A stretch of DNA of 64,000 nucleotides from Bacillus sonorensis NBRC 101234 = KCTC 13918 (GTDB lineage: Bacteria > Bacillota > Bacilli > Bacillales > Bacillaceae), in the NCBI RefSeq assembly GCF_001592005.1, contig NZ_BCVZ01000007.1, forward strand, positions 62,001-126,000, given 5' to 3'. Position numbers and translations under genes: made by a program. Of this stretch, positions 34,349-43,169 are shown piece after piece (within the stretch, counting starts at the first letter, position 1; each line of letters opens with the position of its first letter). The notes beneath the pieces are model-generated. The model saw only the letters and a list, made by a program, of their open reading frames with translations. It searched no databases and was not told the DNA's origin.

Positions 34349-34820
34349 TGCTTTCTAAAACCGTTTGTTTCATTTGATCTCTTCGTTCGCTCAAAGCGCG
34401 GGCTATTCTTTCATCAAAAGCCGAAAGAATCTGGGCTGCAAGCAGGCCTGCATTGACGGCGCCGGCTTTTCCGATCGCAACAGTCGCCACCGGAACACCG
34501 CCCGGCATTTGAACGATTGATAATAGCGAGTCAAGTCCGTTCAGCGCTTTTGACTGTACCGGCACCCCGATAACAGGCAGCGTCGTTTTGGCCGCAACCA
34601 TTCCCGGCAGGTGGGCAGCGCCCCCCGCTCCGGCAATAATGACCTTCAAGCCTCTCTCCCGCGCTGTCTCGGCATATTCAAACATGAGATCAGGCGTCCG
34701 ATGAGCGGAAACAACCTTTTTCTCAAATGGAATCTCCAATTCTTCAAGTATGTCGCAAGCGTGTTTCATCGTTTCCCAGTCGGATGTGCTTCCCATAATA
34801 ACACCTGCAAGAGGCTGCAT
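34332..34820 (-). CDS. purE: N5-CAIR mutase PurE
   Basis: Catalytic subunit of phosphoribosylaminoimidazole carboxylase, rearranging N5-CAIR to CAIR. 162 residues; [21 protein letters not shown] and [12 protein letters not shown] are the class I PurE motifs. First structural gene of the 12-gene pur operon, downstream of a riboswitch leader. Confidence 0.98.
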   Translation of the reverse strand: MQPLAGVIMGSTSDWETMKHACDILEELEIPFEKKVVSAHRTPDLMFEYAETARERGLKVIIAGAGGAAHLPGMVAAKTTLPVIGVPVQSKALNGLDSLLSIVQMPGGVPVATVAIGKAGAVNAGLLAAQILSAFDERIARALSERRDQMKQTVLESSDQLV

Positions 34821-34856
34821 ATTATTGTCCCACCTTTAGCTGTAATTCTTCGCAAA

Positions 34857-34901
34857 CAAAAAACCCGGCTGTATTGCATGTAGGAAGCAACACAAACCGG
34901 G
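34857..34901 (-). terminator. Riboswitch-controlled terminator in the purE leader
   Basis: On the minus strand CCCGGTTTGTGTTGC pairs with GCAATACAGCCGGG, followed by TTTTTTG. It lies between the aptamer and purE and is the expression platform: guanine binding should favour it. Confidence 0.85.
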
Positions 34902-34963
34902 CATGGCGCGCTTATCGTCAGTCGTCCGCTTCTCGCGATTTCCATGTCAGTTTATTGTCCACT

Positions 34964-35036
34964 TTCCTGCATAGTCCGATGATTTACGGTCATCGGGTAG
35001 AGACTTATGGGCCATATTCCCAAGATTATATGAGGT
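34964..35036 (-). ncRNA. Purine riboswitch aptamer (guanine type), purE leader
   Basis: On the minus strand the aptamer reads P1 CCTCATA/TATGCAGG, P2 with the conserved GGGAATATGGCCC loop region, J2/3 TCTCTAC, and P3 CCGATGACCGTAAATCATCGG with the loop-loop partner. The ligand-pairing position in GGACTAT is C, as in guanine/hypoxanthine sensors, not U as in adenine sensors. Transcriptional OFF switch with the downstream terminator, as known for purE in B. subtilis. Confidence 0.95.
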
Positions 35037-35056
35037 CGTGTTTTTATGTCATGTTT

Positions 35057-35130
35057 ATCTTAACAACGGACTTCAATTATGTCAACGATATTATCGAACG
35101 ATATTATTTTTTGTAGTTTTAATGTTCGGG
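35057..35130 (-). promoter_or_regulatory. purE promoter with PurR boxes
   Basis: Sigma-A promoter on the minus strand: -35 TTGACA (35080-35085), 17-base spacer, -10 TAAGAT (35057-35062). Upstream lie two inverted PurBox copies, CCCGAACATT (rc of 35121-35130) and CGAACGATATT (35095-35105), matching the PurR consensus core CGAAC. PRPP-sensitive PurR repression is thus expected in addition to the riboswitch. Confidence 0.85.
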
Positions 35131-35132
35131 TT

Positions 35133-35330
35133 TTAGATTAATTTCCCTTCAAATATAATTTTCCTTCCGCATGGGACGACCTGAATCGTTCCATTTTCCT
35201 TCATCTCTTTAAAGACTGGCTCTTCCATCCGGCGCACAGGAGCATACCCTTCTTTTTGCATTTGATTCAAAACAGATTCAATCGTTTCGCCCTCAGTCAC
35301 TTCAAAGCGCTTCTTCTTCGGCTTTGTCAT
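35133..35330 (-). CDS. yebG: YebG, NETI-motif protein
   Basis: 65-residue basic cytoplasmic protein [24 protein letters not shown]..., the small YebG/NETI family of Bacillus. It overlaps the end of yebE by one base, so they are cotranscribed. No function is known. It lies next to purE, as in B. subtilis. Confidence 0.88.
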   Translation of the reverse strand: MTKPKKKRFEVTEGETIESVLNQMQKEGYAPVRRMEEPVFKEMKENGTIQVVPCGRKIIFEGKLI

Positions 35331-35884
35331 TATTCTTTAATTCTCCTTTTCTTAACGGCTTTCACCCAAAAGCCGCCGTGGATCGTTTTCGGTTCATAGG
35401 AAACGATAAACGCTTTTGAGTCGATTGATTTGATCGTCTCATACAATTGCAGTTCATACCTTCTTGGCGTCAAAATCTGCATCGCCGTCCTGTCTCCTTC
35501 AAGTCCGCCGACGACCCAATGGGTGACGCCATATCCTTTTTCGCGGAGCTGTTTCGGAAGATCGAGATCAAGCTCCTTCGTGATTGCATTTACCATAATA
35601 TATCCGAGCGCAAGCTTTTCTTCTATTTTCGTGCCGACGATAATTCCGATTCCAAACCCTACCGCATAGGCAATGACATTTTGAATTTGATTTAAATTAT
35701 CTAAAACCAGTCCGAGTCCGACAACGTAGACCACCATTTCGATTGTACCGATAAAGGCGGCCAGATACCGCTGGCCTTTCAGTGTCAGTATCATTCGAAG
35801 GGTTAAAAATGTTACATATATAATATTGATAACCAAAATAATGCCAACCATACTCACAGCGTGTACTAATGCCGTGTGAAGCAA
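35330..35884 (-). CDS. yebE: YebE, UPF0316 / DUF2179 membrane protein
   Basis: 184 residues: three N-terminal membrane helices ([43 protein letters not shown]) and a C-terminal DUF2179 domain ([14 protein letters not shown] [20 protein letters not shown]...). The start is TTG eight bases after GGAGG, giving exactly the B. subtilis length; the nominal upstream ATG is in front of the RBS. DUF2179 domains bind nucleotides in some proteins; here the role is unknown. Confidence 0.88.
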   Translation of the reverse strand: MLHTALVHAVSMVGIILVINIIYVTFLTLRMILTLKGQRYLAAFIGTIEMVVYVVGLGLVLDNLNQIQNVIAYAVGFGIGIIVGTKIEEKLALGYIMVNAITKELDLDLPKQLREKGYGVTHWVVGGLEGDRTAMQILTPRRYELQLYETIKSIDSKAFIVSYEPKTIHGGFWVKAVKKRRIKE

Positions 35885-36052
35885 TTGCAATCCCTCCTTT
35901 AGATCCAAAGCAATCATATTCTACTAGAGAAATTCCGCATATACAATCCTGTAATGACCATGCTTCACTACAAAATTTTTCGACAAACCGACACCAGGTT
36001 CCAATTATGATCAGTTTACCCTTTTTGCAGTAGTTTCAAAGCCTTTATACCG

Positions 36053-36078
36053 TCAAAAAAGACGTTCATATGAACGCC
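36053..36078 (-). terminator. Terminator of the FbpA-like small gene
   Basis: GGCGTTC-ATAT-GAACGTC on the minus strand followed by TTTTTTG; about 50 bases after the stop codon of the small gene. Confidence 0.75.
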
Positions 36079-36128
36079 CCCCTCACCACAGCAGCACAGC
36101 CGGCTCCGATTGTTTCCGATCCTATCAG

Positions 36129-36302
36129 CTACGGCTGCTTTTTGCCTGTCTTTAGCTTTTTGATTGAACGATGCTCCTTTTCAAGGTCACTCAGCGTATA
36201 CGCCGCTAAATCGTTTGGATTCTCGATCAGGCCGGACTTCATGATCTGCCTGATGAGCCATTTCTTTTTTTGATGAATCGCTTTGCGGAGAAACTTGGCC
36301 AT
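36129..36302 (-). CDS. Fur-regulated basic protein FbpA-like, 57 residues
   Basis: Translation of this short frame gives MAKFLRKAIHQKKKWLI, then RQIMKSGLIENPNDLAAYTLSDLEKEH and a basic tail ending KKQP. The pattern LRKAxxxKKxxLIxxLxxxG...YTLSDLEKE is that of the FbpA family, small proteins made under iron limitation in Bacillus with the sRNA FsrA. GGGGGAG lies seven bases before ATG, a promoter stands upstream and a terminator downstream, so it is a real monocistronic gene. It lies between yebE and yebC, where B. subtilis carries yebD. Family call is from memory of the motif. Confidence 0.72.
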   Translation of the reverse strand: MAKFLRKAIHQKKKWLIRQIMKSGLIENPNDLAAYTLSDLEKEHRSIKKLKTGKKQP

Positions 36303-36331
36303 TCGATCACTCCCCCGATCAATATGACATG

Positions 36332-36368
36332 TGTTTTTATATTATACTCATTAATCTTATGAGTCAAC
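36332..36368 (-). promoter_or_regulatory. Promoter with perfect palindrome before the FbpA-like gene
   Basis: TTGACT followed after 15 bases by TATAAT (or 17 bases by TAATAT) on the minus strand. The spacer carries ACTCAT-AAGATTA-ATGAGT, a perfect 6-bp inverted repeat. It resembles Fur-type operators only loosely (TGATAATnATTATCA agrees in about nine of 14 positions). Confidence 0.55.
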
Positions 36369-36380
36369 TTGGAATTAATG

Positions 36381-36416
36381 ATAAAAAAAGCTGGTTCATC
36401 ATGTGAACCAGCGGCC
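36381..36416 (-). terminator. Intrinsic terminator of yebC
   Basis: GCTGGTTCA and TGAACCAGC pair around CATGA on the minus strand, followed by TTTTTTT. Confidence 0.88.
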
Positions 36417-36420
36417 CGTC

Positions 36421-37197
36421 TTACACCGGAACGAGTGAAGACAGCAAATAACCGACCATGAACTTCCATGTCAATCCGACATACACCAATTCAAGCAAAA
36501 GGACGCCAAAGACGCAATACATCAAATCAGTCCGCATCCTTCCGCTTTTTTCATAAACGGACTGAATCATGAAAAACATTCCGAATGTCAGTCCAAGGAA
36601 GATGAAAATAGATAGGATTACCGTCATCGTCGTGATATTTAAAATCGCACAAATCATCCACAGGGCGGCCGGGATGATAAACGGAACCAACAGCAAGCCG
36701 TATTTTGCCGCAGTCTCAACAAAAGACATGTTATGCTTCAGCAAAAACCTTGACACGACCCAAATGGACCCGGCCATCCAAAACATGAACACCATGCAGT
36801 AAAGGAAAACAACGAGAAACACTTCCATGAATGGAACGGACACGCCAAATCCAAGAACCCTGCCGCGGCCGGACAAAAGCTGATAAAAATTCCCGAGCGA
36901 AAAGAAAACGGCTAACAGCGTCATGGATATAACGGAATACTTAAAATAAGACCGGTCATACTGTTCCGCCGCACGGACAGGAGATTTTAACACCTCAAGC
37001 ATAAAGCTGAAATAACGGACAAGAGCGGCGTTTACGCTTTGCAATGCCGTTTTGGCTTTCGATGAGGATGTGCTTGGCTCCTTGCTTTTCCGCGCATTGC
37101 GCGAGCTTCTCGACATCCTCGATGCAGGTTCCTGATCTATTTCATGTTCATGATCTTCATCATGACTTTTTTTGTCTTTATATTGTTCATCAATCAT
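36421..37197 (-). CDS. yebC: YebC, Yip1-like integral membrane protein
   Basis: 258 residues: a charged cytoplasmic N-part (about 1-75, rich in Ser/Lys/Glu/His), then five to six membrane helices from ISMTLLAVFFSLGNFY onward, ending at GYLLSSLVPV. This is the layout of B. subtilis YebC, placed there between yebD and pbuG. Not related to the translation-linked E. coli YebC despite the name. Function unknown. Confidence 0.8.
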   Translation of the reverse strand: MIDEQYKDKKSHDEDHEHEIDQEPASRMSRSSRNARKSKEPSTSSSKAKTALQSVNAALVRYFSFMLEVLKSPVRAAEQYDRSYFKYSVISMTLLAVFFSLGNFYQLLSGRGRVLGFGVSVPFMEVFLVVFLYCMVFMFWMAGSIWVVSRFLLKHNMSFVETAAKYGLLLVPFIIPAALWMICAILNITTMTVILSIFIFLGLTFGMFFMIQSVYEKSGRMRTDLMYCVFGVLLLELVYVGLTWKFMVGYLLSSLVPV

Positions 37198-37374
37198 ATA
37201 AGCAACTCCTATTCTTTGCCCAAAGCGAAAGCTACTGATTTCTTTTCTAAATTACCGAAGCCTTGACAAACAGTCAAGCAAAACCCTATTTTCAAACAGA
37301 TTTGGCGGTCATTATATATAACGCTGATCACCACCGAAAAGTTTTGTTTTCTTTCGCCTAATTTCGCCCGCATT

Positions 37375-37405
37375 AAAAAACCGATAACCCGTAAGAGTTA
37401 TCGGC
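37375..37405 (-). terminator. Intrinsic terminator of pbuG
   Basis: CCGATAACTC and GGTTATCGG pair around TTACG on the minus strand, followed by TTTTTT. Confidence 0.9.
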
Positions 37406-37415
37406 CATACAAAGC

Positions 37416-38741
37416 TTAGTGATTTAAGAAAATAAAGTAAAGAATAAAGATGACAAACAAAGCATACATAATCGGATGAACATCTTTCGCTTTGCCTTTA
37501 AAGATCATTGTGATTGGATAAAAGATGAAGCCGATCGCAATCCCCGTCGCAATACTGTATGTCAGCGGCATGCAGATCATCGTTAAAAACGCGGGAACGG
37601 CGATTTCGAATTTTGTCCAGTCAATTTTGCCGAGCGGCGCCACCATCAGCACTCCCACGACGATTAATGCGGGAGCTGTGACATTTGACGTTACAACGGT
37701 CAGCAAAGGAGAGAAAAACATCGAAAATAAAAAGAGTATTCCTGTTACAACAGCCGCAAAGCCTGATCTTGCTCCTGCTGCAACCCCTGCGCTTGATTCA
37801 ACATAAGAAGTCGTCGTCGATGTTCCAAGAACCGCGCCGACAACGATCGAAGATGAATCGGCAAACAAAGCCCTTCCAGCCCTCGGCAGTTTGTTTTCTT
37901 TCATTAATCCCGCTTGTGTGGCGACCGCTACCAGCGTACCGGCAGTGTCAAAAAATCCGACAAACAGGAACGTTAAAATGACGATCAGCATATCCAAAGA
38001 GAAAATATCCTGCAAATGAATAATGGCTTGTCCAAACGTCGGTTCAAGGCTTGGAATTTTGTCGACAATCTTTGTCGGCGCATCAATCAAGCCAAAGATC
38101 ACACCGGCCACAGCCGTGATCAGCATTCCGAAGAAGACGCCCCCATTCACCCGAAGCACCATCAAAATGACGGTGACGATAATTCCGAATATCGTCAGCA
38201 GCACAGGCCCGCTGTGAATGTTTCCAAGCGAAACGAGCGTGCTCGGGTTGGCCACGATAATTTTTGAACCTTGCAAACCGACAAATGTAATGAAAAGGCC
38301 GATACCGGCTCCAACCGCCAGTTTGAGCTCCGGAGGAATGGCGTTGATGATTTTTTCCCGCAATCCCGTTAAAGAAAGACCGACAAAGATAAGACCTGAA
38401 ATAAACACGCCTGATAAGGCCACCTGCCAGGAAATGCCCATGCTCAGGACAACAGTAAAAGCAAAAAACGCATTCAGTCCCATTCCGGGCGCGATGGCTA
38501 TCGGATATTTCGCGATGATGCCCATTAAAATACAGCCGACGGCAGAAGCAATCGCTGTCGCTGTAAAGACTGAACCCTGATCTATTCTTAATTGATTAGG
38601 AAAATCATGAACGGAAGCGAGAGACAAAGTAAGCGGATTGACGAATAAAATGTACGCCATTGATAAAAAGGTGGTCAGACCGCCAATGATTTCTCTCCGG
38701 TAATTTGTACCCAATTCATCAAACTGAAAGAAACGCTTCAA
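37416..38741 (-). CDS. pbuG: Hypoxanthine/guanine permease PbuG
   Basis: AzgA-type purine permease with about 12-14 membrane helices, 441 residues. Start is TTG (then KRFFQFDELGTNYRREIIGGLTTFLSMAYI), nine bases after GAGGAG; this matches the B. subtilis N-terminus, while 47 further upstream codons of open frame run into the leader. Motifs FVGFFDTAGTLVAVA and SYVESSAGVAAGARSG are typical. Its leader carries a guanine riboswitch and PurR boxes, tying uptake to the same signals as synthesis. Confidence 0.95.
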   Translation of the reverse strand: MKRFFQFDELGTNYRREIIGGLTTFLSMAYILFVNPLTLSLASVHDFPNQLRIDQGSVFTATAIASAVGCILMGIIAKYPIAIAPGMGLNAFFAFTVVLSMGISWQVALSGVFISGLIFVGLSLTGLREKIINAIPPELKLAVGAGIGLFITFVGLQGSKIIVANPSTLVSLGNIHSGPVLLTIFGIIVTVILMVLRVNGGVFFGMLITAVAGVIFGLIDAPTKIVDKIPSLEPTFGQAIIHLQDIFSLDMLIVILTFLFVGFFDTAGTLVAVATQAGLMKENKLPRAGRALFADSSSIVVGAVLGTSTTTSYVESSAGVAAGARSGFAAVVTGILFLFSMFFSPLLTVVTSNVTAPALIVVGVLMVAPLGKIDWTKFEIAVPAFLTMICMPLTYSIATGIAIGFIFYPITMIFKGKAKDVHPIMYALFVIFILYFIFLNH

Positions 38742-38803
38742 AATGGTATACTCCTCTCGATTTTCTGTCGTTTTTATTGTTTCATAAACCGTTGCTTTTA
38801 AAA

Positions 38804-38832
38804 CAAAAAACGCCCCAAATAAACGGGACGCT
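38804..38832 (-). terminator. Riboswitch-controlled terminator in the pbuG leader
   Basis: CGTCCC and GGGGCG pair around GTTTATTT with one G-U pair on the minus strand, then TTTTTTG. Lies after the aptamer and before the pbuG start. Confidence 0.8.
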
Positions 38833-38889
38833 TGACTACGGCAGATGTCATACTGAAAAAATGTTTCTCGGCATGAAATCAATATATAC

Positions 38890-38958
38890 CAGCGTAGTCA
38901 AGCTATTTACGGTAGCTTGGTAGAAACTTATGGGCCATATTCCCATGATTATACGACA
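38890..38958 (-). ncRNA. Purine riboswitch aptamer (guanine type), pbuG leader
   Basis: Minus strand: P1 GTCGTA.../...TACGC, P2 CATGGGAATATGGCCCATAAG, J2/3 TTTCTACC, P3 AAGCTACCGTAAATAGCTT, and the ligand-contacting C in TTGACTACG. Same class as the purE copy at 34964-35036, with different stem sequences. Confidence 0.95.
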
Positions 38959-38981
38959 AGTTCTTTTTCAATTACTATGCT

Positions 38982-39058
38982 ATTGTAGCAATATCTCTCC
39001 TTAAACACAATACAAAAAAGCGAACATTATTCAAAACAATGTCCGCTATGTTCGTTTA
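38982..39058 (-). promoter_or_regulatory. pbuG promoter with PurR boxes
   Basis: -35 TTGTGT (39005-39010), 17 bases, -10 TACAAT (38982-38987) on the minus strand. Upstream are inverted PurBoxes AAAGCGAACATT (about 39017-39028) and TAAACGAACAT (rc of 39048-39058). The segment could fold into a hairpin with a T-run, but the PurR-box reading explains it better. Confidence 0.75.
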
Positions 39059-39165
39059 CTGTATATTCCAATCAAGCAACCCCGCTAGTTTTTTCGCCCT
39101 TTAGAAAGTTATACAAATAAAACGTTCCTTTTGATAAGCGTGTTCTCCGCGCTTTTTCCGTTCCA

Positions 39166-39210
39166 GAAAAAAATGCCCCAAATCCTAAAGAGGCAAGGAT
39201 TTGAGGCATT
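39166..39210 (-). terminator. Intrinsic terminator of guaA
   Basis: AATGCCTCAAATCC pairs with GGATTTGGGGCATT over an 11-base loop, followed by T residues on the minus strand. Confidence 0.9.
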
Positions 39211-39214
39211 GCTA

Positions 39215-40756
39215 TTATTCCCACTCAATTGTTGCAGGCGGCTTGCTCGTAATATCGTACACCACACGGTTAATGTGCTTCACTTCATTGACAATCCGCG
39301 TTGAGATCTTCTCAAGGACATCCCACGGGATTCTTGCCCAGTCAGATGTCATGCCGTCGATTGACGTGACGGCGCGAATTCCGATTGTATAGTCATATGT
39401 CCTCGCGTCTCCCATGACGCCGACACTGCGGATGTCAGGAAGAACGGTGAAGTACTGCCAAATATCGCGGTCAAGCCCGGCTTTGGCGATTTCTTCGCGG
39501 AGAATCGCGTCTGACTCACGGACGATTTCCAGTTTTTCTTCTGTCACTTCTCCCAAAACGCGAATTCCAAGACCCGGTCCAGGGAACGGCTGTCTCCAAA
39601 CAATCTCATCAGGGATGCCAAGCTCTGTACCAAGCGCGCGGACTTCATCTTTAAATAAAGTATTCAGCGGTTCAATCAGCTTAAACTGCATATCTTCAGG
39701 CAGTCCGCCGACATTGTGGTGCGATTTGATCGTCTGCGCAGTCGCCGTGCCGCTTTCAATAATGTCGGTGTAAAGCGTGCCTTGTGCAAGGAAATCGATT
39801 CCTTTCAGCTTGTCCGCCTCATCGTCAAACACGTAGATGAACTCGTTGCCGATGATTTTCCGTTTTTGCTCAGGGTCTGAAACACCTTTCAGCTTGTTGA
39901 GGAAGCGGTCTTTTGCATCGACTTTGATGACGTTCATATTAAAGCCTTCGCTGAACGTCTTCATGACGCCTTCGGCTTCACCTTTGCGAAGAAGACCGTG
40001 GTCGACGAAAATACATGTCAGCTGATCGCCGATCGCTTTGTGGATCAAGACTGCGACAACAGAAGAATCAACTCCGCCGCTGAGCGCGCATAGCACTTGC
40101 TTGTCGCCGACTGTTTCACGGATCTTTTGCATTTCAATTTCAATGAAGTTCTCCATTGACCATTCGCCGGCGCATTCGCAAACATGGAACACAAAGTTTT
40201 TCAGCAGATCGTTTCCGTACTCAGAGTGGCGAACTTCCGGGTGGAACTGAACGCCGTACCACTTTTTATCTTTCTTGCTCATCGCTGAATTCGGGCAGTG
40301 ATGGCTTGTCGCATCAACAGTGAAACCTTCCGGAACTTCAACGACTAAATCACCATGACTCATCCAAACGACTTGTTCTTTCGGAAGGTCTTTAAACAGA
40401 TCCGGCTCGCCTTCGATATGAATGTTTGCTTTTCCGTACTCACGCTGGCTAGCCGCTTCCACTTTGCCGCCGAGGTAATGGGTCATCAGCTGCATGCCGT
40501 AGCAGATTCCGAGAACAGGGATGTCCAGTTCAAAAATCTTTTCGTCACAGCGGAAAGATCCTTCATCATACACGCTGTTCGGTCCTCCGGACAAAATAAT
40601 TCCCTTCGGATTCATTTCTTTGATTTCTTCCGCTGTCAACGTATGCGGATGCAATTCGCTGTACACACCAAACTCGCGGATGCGCCGGGTGATCAGCTGG
40701 TTGTACTGACTTCCAAAATCCAATACAAGAATCATTTCATTTACTAACTTCGTCAT
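39215..40756 (-). CDS. guaA: GMP synthetase GuaA
   Basis: Glutamine-hydrolysing conversion of XMP to GMP. 513 residues, as in B. subtilis. Class I amidotransferase domain with nucleophile Cys85 in [10 protein letters not shown] and HPEV further on; ATP-pyrophosphatase domain with the PP-loop [13 protein letters not shown] near 225-237; C-terminal dimerisation domain ending [27 protein letters not shown] precedes the ATG. Monocistronic, with its own promoter and leader hairpins. Confidence 0.98.
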   Translation of the reverse strand: MTKLVNEMILVLDFGSQYNQLITRRIREFGVYSELHPHTLTAEEIKEMNPKGIILSGGPNSVYDEGSFRCDEKIFELDIPVLGICYGMQLMTHYLGGKVEAASQREYGKANIHIEGEPDLFKDLPKEQVVWMSHGDLVVEVPEGFTVDATSHHCPNSAMSKKDKKWYGVQFHPEVRHSEYGNDLLKNFVFHVCECAGEWSMENFIEIEMQKIRETVGDKQVLCALSGGVDSSVVAVLIHKAIGDQLTCIFVDHGLLRKGEAEGVMKTFSEGFNMNVIKVDAKDRFLNKLKGVSDPEQKRKIIGNEFIYVFDDEADKLKGIDFLAQGTLYTDIIESGTATAQTIKSHHNVGGLPEDMQFKLIEPLNTLFKDEVRALGTELGIPDEIVWRQPFPGPGLGIRVLGEVTEEKLEIVRESDAILREEIAKAGLDRDIWQYFTVLPDIRSVGVMGDARTYDYTIGIRAVTSIDGMTSDWARIPWDVLEKISTRIVNEVKHINRVVYDITSKPPATIEWE

Positions 40757-40791
40757 GGTGTCACCTCTTTATCAAATTGTCTTTTGCACAG

Positions 40792-40830
40792 AAAAAATGG
40801 CGGCAGACATACGGCGGTCCTGCCCCCATT
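40792..40830 (-). terminator. Leader terminator (attenuator) upstream of guaA
   Basis: AATGG-G-GGCAG pairs with CTGCC-G-CCATT around a 13-base loop on the minus strand and is followed by TTTTTTC. It lies about 40 bases before the guaA start codon, inside the transcribed leader. Confidence 0.75.
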
Positions 40831-40839
40831 CGCGGGTTC

Positions 40840-40871
40840 GGCCCGGTGTGCAAAATGATTGACGCCGGGCC
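40840..40871 (-). other. Strong upstream hairpin in the guaA leader
   Basis: GGCCCGG pairs with CCGGGCC over an 18-base loop on the minus strand. The adjoining GGCAG (rc of 40871-40875) repeats the left arm of the terminator and could pair with its right arm instead, giving a mutually exclusive fold. Confidence 0.6.
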
Positions 40872-40909
40872 TGCCAGCAAAGATATATAAGGGTTTTTAA
40901 TATTCACTT

Positions 40910-40938
40910 ATTCTAACAATAGGAAAGAAAGCGGTCAA
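40910..40938 (-). promoter_or_regulatory. guaA promoter
   Basis: -35 TTGACC (40933-40938) and -10 TAGAAT (40910-40915) with a 17-base spacer on the minus strand. Transcription would begin near 40903, leaving a leader of about 145 bases. No PurBox is visible upstream. Confidence 0.75.
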
Positions 40939-40940
40939 GA

Positions 40941-43163
40941 CTATCTCCTTTTAATTAAATTTTCCCATAACTCGGCTGATTCATTCCAAAGCTTTCCTGC
41001 GTCTTCTTTTCGGTAAAGCGCCCGTTCATAACGAAGCGTCAGAAGCGTCATCTCATCGCTGTCATATCGTTTATCAACCGTTTCCGCAAATTCACGGAGC
41101 GTCTGTCCCGCTTCTTTTTTCATGCCTTTTCTCTTCAACTGGCGGAGCAGCTCCTCATACGCCTTGAAGAATACGGCATCATCCTGCCGCTTTTTCAATC
41201 TGGCGGCAATCATGACAGGGAGCCAAATTGTCCGTGTAAAATAGAGACCCGCTCCTGCGGCCAAGAGAAGAAGCAGAAATGCCGCGCCATACCAGAGAAC
41301 ACCGCCTGCGCCGCCGCGGTTTGCAGCCGCATCTGTTTGACGGTCTTGTTGGGCATCAAGCCTTTGATTCCCACTGTTTTTTTGTTCTTCTTTGACGGCT
41401 TGTTTTCTTTGATGATCGGCATATTCCTGTTCTTTTCCGCCTTTTTCTGAAGCGGCATCCTCACGCCCGCCGCCGGAATGCTCGATCAGCTGCTCGGGGT
41501 TGATAAAGCCTTTCGTCGGCTCGAACGTCACCCAGCCCTGTCCTTCAAAATAGACTTCAACCCAGGAATGGGCATTGTTGTTTGTCACTTCATAAACGGT
41601 CTGCTTTTTATCGGGCGACGTCCCGGCAAACTGCCCCGATGTATAGCCTTTCACCCAGCGGGCTGGTATCCCGGCAGAACGCAATAACACCGTCATCGCC
41701 GTGGAAAAGTTGTCGCAATACCCGATTTTGGTTTCGAATAAAAATTGGTCAACATAATCCTGATTTTTACTCGGAACGGCGACATCTTTTGTCTGATACG
41801 AAAAATCGGAAGAACCGAGATAGTCTTCAATCGCTTTCGCTTTGTCGTAAACATTGTCATGGCCTTTCGTCAAATCAAGGGCGAGCTGTTTGACACGCTC
41901 GGGAAGGGAAGCGGGAAGCTGCAGATATTTTTGGTGTCTTTTGCCCCACTCCCCCTCAGAATCCATGCTGATGCTTTTCAGCTTGTTCACGTCAAAAACC
42001 GGGGATTCATAGGTCAGGGAATAGCTTCCAAGATTTTGAATGTCCGCCCCCATCCGGCCGCTTGGAATCATCCGTTCCGTATTGCCGTTCATCTTAAGGG
42101 GTACGAAATCGTCCAATAAAATCGCCTTCGTCCCGATCGGATATAAGACATGATCATAGCGGTAAGCCGGATTGATGTCGACCTTGACTTTGCGCGTCTC
42201 TGTTTTGACAATTTTATCATACCATTGATAATCGAGCTTATTATCATCCAGATTGATGGTTGCCCCGGCCTTCTCATCTTCAGACCAGCCTTTGCCGGTA
42301 TAATGGGTCTTCGTTTCCACCCTGAAATAGCTTCTTTCCTTGCCCTGCCATGTAAAGACCAATGTATTGTCTTGTGTGAATGGTCCGCCCAGTGATGTAT
42401 CATTGGTTCCATAGCCGACCTTGTTTTTGCCGCCTGAAGTAAAATCGCCATTGGCCGCCGTTTTGATAAACGGCACCGGATCAGGCCAAATCGGATCCGT
42501 CTTCGGCGCAGCTATGCCCACAGCAGCAGCGGCAGCAGTCAGCAGCAGCAGCGGAGCAAACCATTTGGCAAATAATGATGCGGAAGCTTTGAGCCTCTCG
42601 CTCTCCTTCATCCGCTCCAAATACAGCATTCCCAGCAAAAGAAATCCCAATATAGCGATCCGGACGATCGCATATGACGCGTCAAAAGGCGTAAACGTGT
42701 CAATCACTGTAATATAAACGATCGTCATAATGAAAAAGAAGAAGATTCTCCGCTGGTAGATCACCCAATAATGCAGAAGGTAGACTAATAGCCAGAGCAG
42801 GACGAAAAAGAGCAGCGTCCGAAACAAAGGCGACATATCGCGCCACATCCCGGAGAAAATGAACGATACATTATGATTGACCTCTTGCAAAAGCTTTCCG
42901 ACCCAGGAGGCTGAGAGCAACGGGCCGTCGTAGAATATCCAATGAAGCGCAAACAATATAAAGCCGAGGCTGACCGGAAACCTGATCATCCAAGGAACCT
43001 TAAAAAATGTAAACAAAAAAACCATCGCGATAAAAACGATAAAAAAGACGGTATGCCCCGTATCCGTAAAATACTGCAAAGGACGGAGCCACTCCCAAAG
43101 GAGCAAAAAAGTTAATACATAAAAAATCAGCAAACTGACCCGGCTGTTTCTTTCTCTCGACAT
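40941..43163 (-). CDS. yebA: YebA, membrane transglutaminase-like protein
   Basis: About 740 residues: seven or so N-terminal helices (to ~220), a large extracellular part with a transglutaminase-like core, then a membrane helix near 640 and a cytoplasmic DUF4129-like tail. Catalytic-type residues are seen in KIGYCDNFSTAMTVLLRSAG (Cys) and NNAHSWVEVYFEGQGW (His). The second of two ATGs has the better RBS spacing (AGGTG). With yeaD and yeaC it forms the common MoxR - DUF58 - transglutaminase operon, whose function remains unclear. Confidence 0.9.
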   Translation of the reverse strand: MSRERNSRVSLLIFYVLTFLLLWEWLRPLQYFTDTGHTVFFIVFIAMVFLFTFFKVPWMIRFPVSLGFILFALHWIFYDGPLLSASWVGKLLQEVNHNVSFIFSGMWRDMSPLFRTLLFFVLLWLLVYLLHYWVIYQRRIFFFFIMTIVYITVIDTFTPFDASYAIVRIAILGFLLLGMLYLERMKESERLKASASLFAKWFAPLLLLTAAAAAVGIAAPKTDPIWPDPVPFIKTAANGDFTSGGKNKVGYGTNDTSLGGPFTQDNTLVFTWQGKERSYFRVETKTHYTGKGWSEDEKAGATINLDDNKLDYQWYDKIVKTETRKVKVDINPAYRYDHVLYPIGTKAILLDDFVPLKMNGNTERMIPSGRMGADIQNLGSYSLTYESPVFDVNKLKSISMDSEGEWGKRHQKYLQLPASLPERVKQLALDLTKGHDNVYDKAKAIEDYLGSSDFSYQTKDVAVPSKNQDYVDQFLFETKIGYCDNFSTAMTVLLRSAGIPARWVKGYTSGQFAGTSPDKKQTVYEVTNNNAHSWVEVYFEGQGWVTFEPTKGFINPEQLIEHSGGGREDAASEKGGKEQEYADHQRKQAVKEEQKNSGNQRLDAQQDRQTDAAANRGGAGGVLWYGAAFLLLLLAAGAGLYFTRTIWLPVMIAARLKKRQDDAVFFKAYEELLRQLKRKGMKKEAGQTLREFAETVDKRYDSDEMTLLTLRYERALYRKEDAGKLWNESAELWENLIKRR

Positions 43164-43169
43164 CATGCC

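Noticed and set aside
39020..39058. Hairpin with T-run upstream of pbuG read as a terminator
   Set aside because: The arms are the two inverted CGAAC-containing PurR boxes upstream of the pbuG -35, which explains the symmetry better.
39072..39209. 45-residue frame (MPQILASLGFGAFFSG...) just after guaA
   Set aside because: It begins inside the guaA terminator stem, has no ribosome binding site and no recognised similarity; likely chance.
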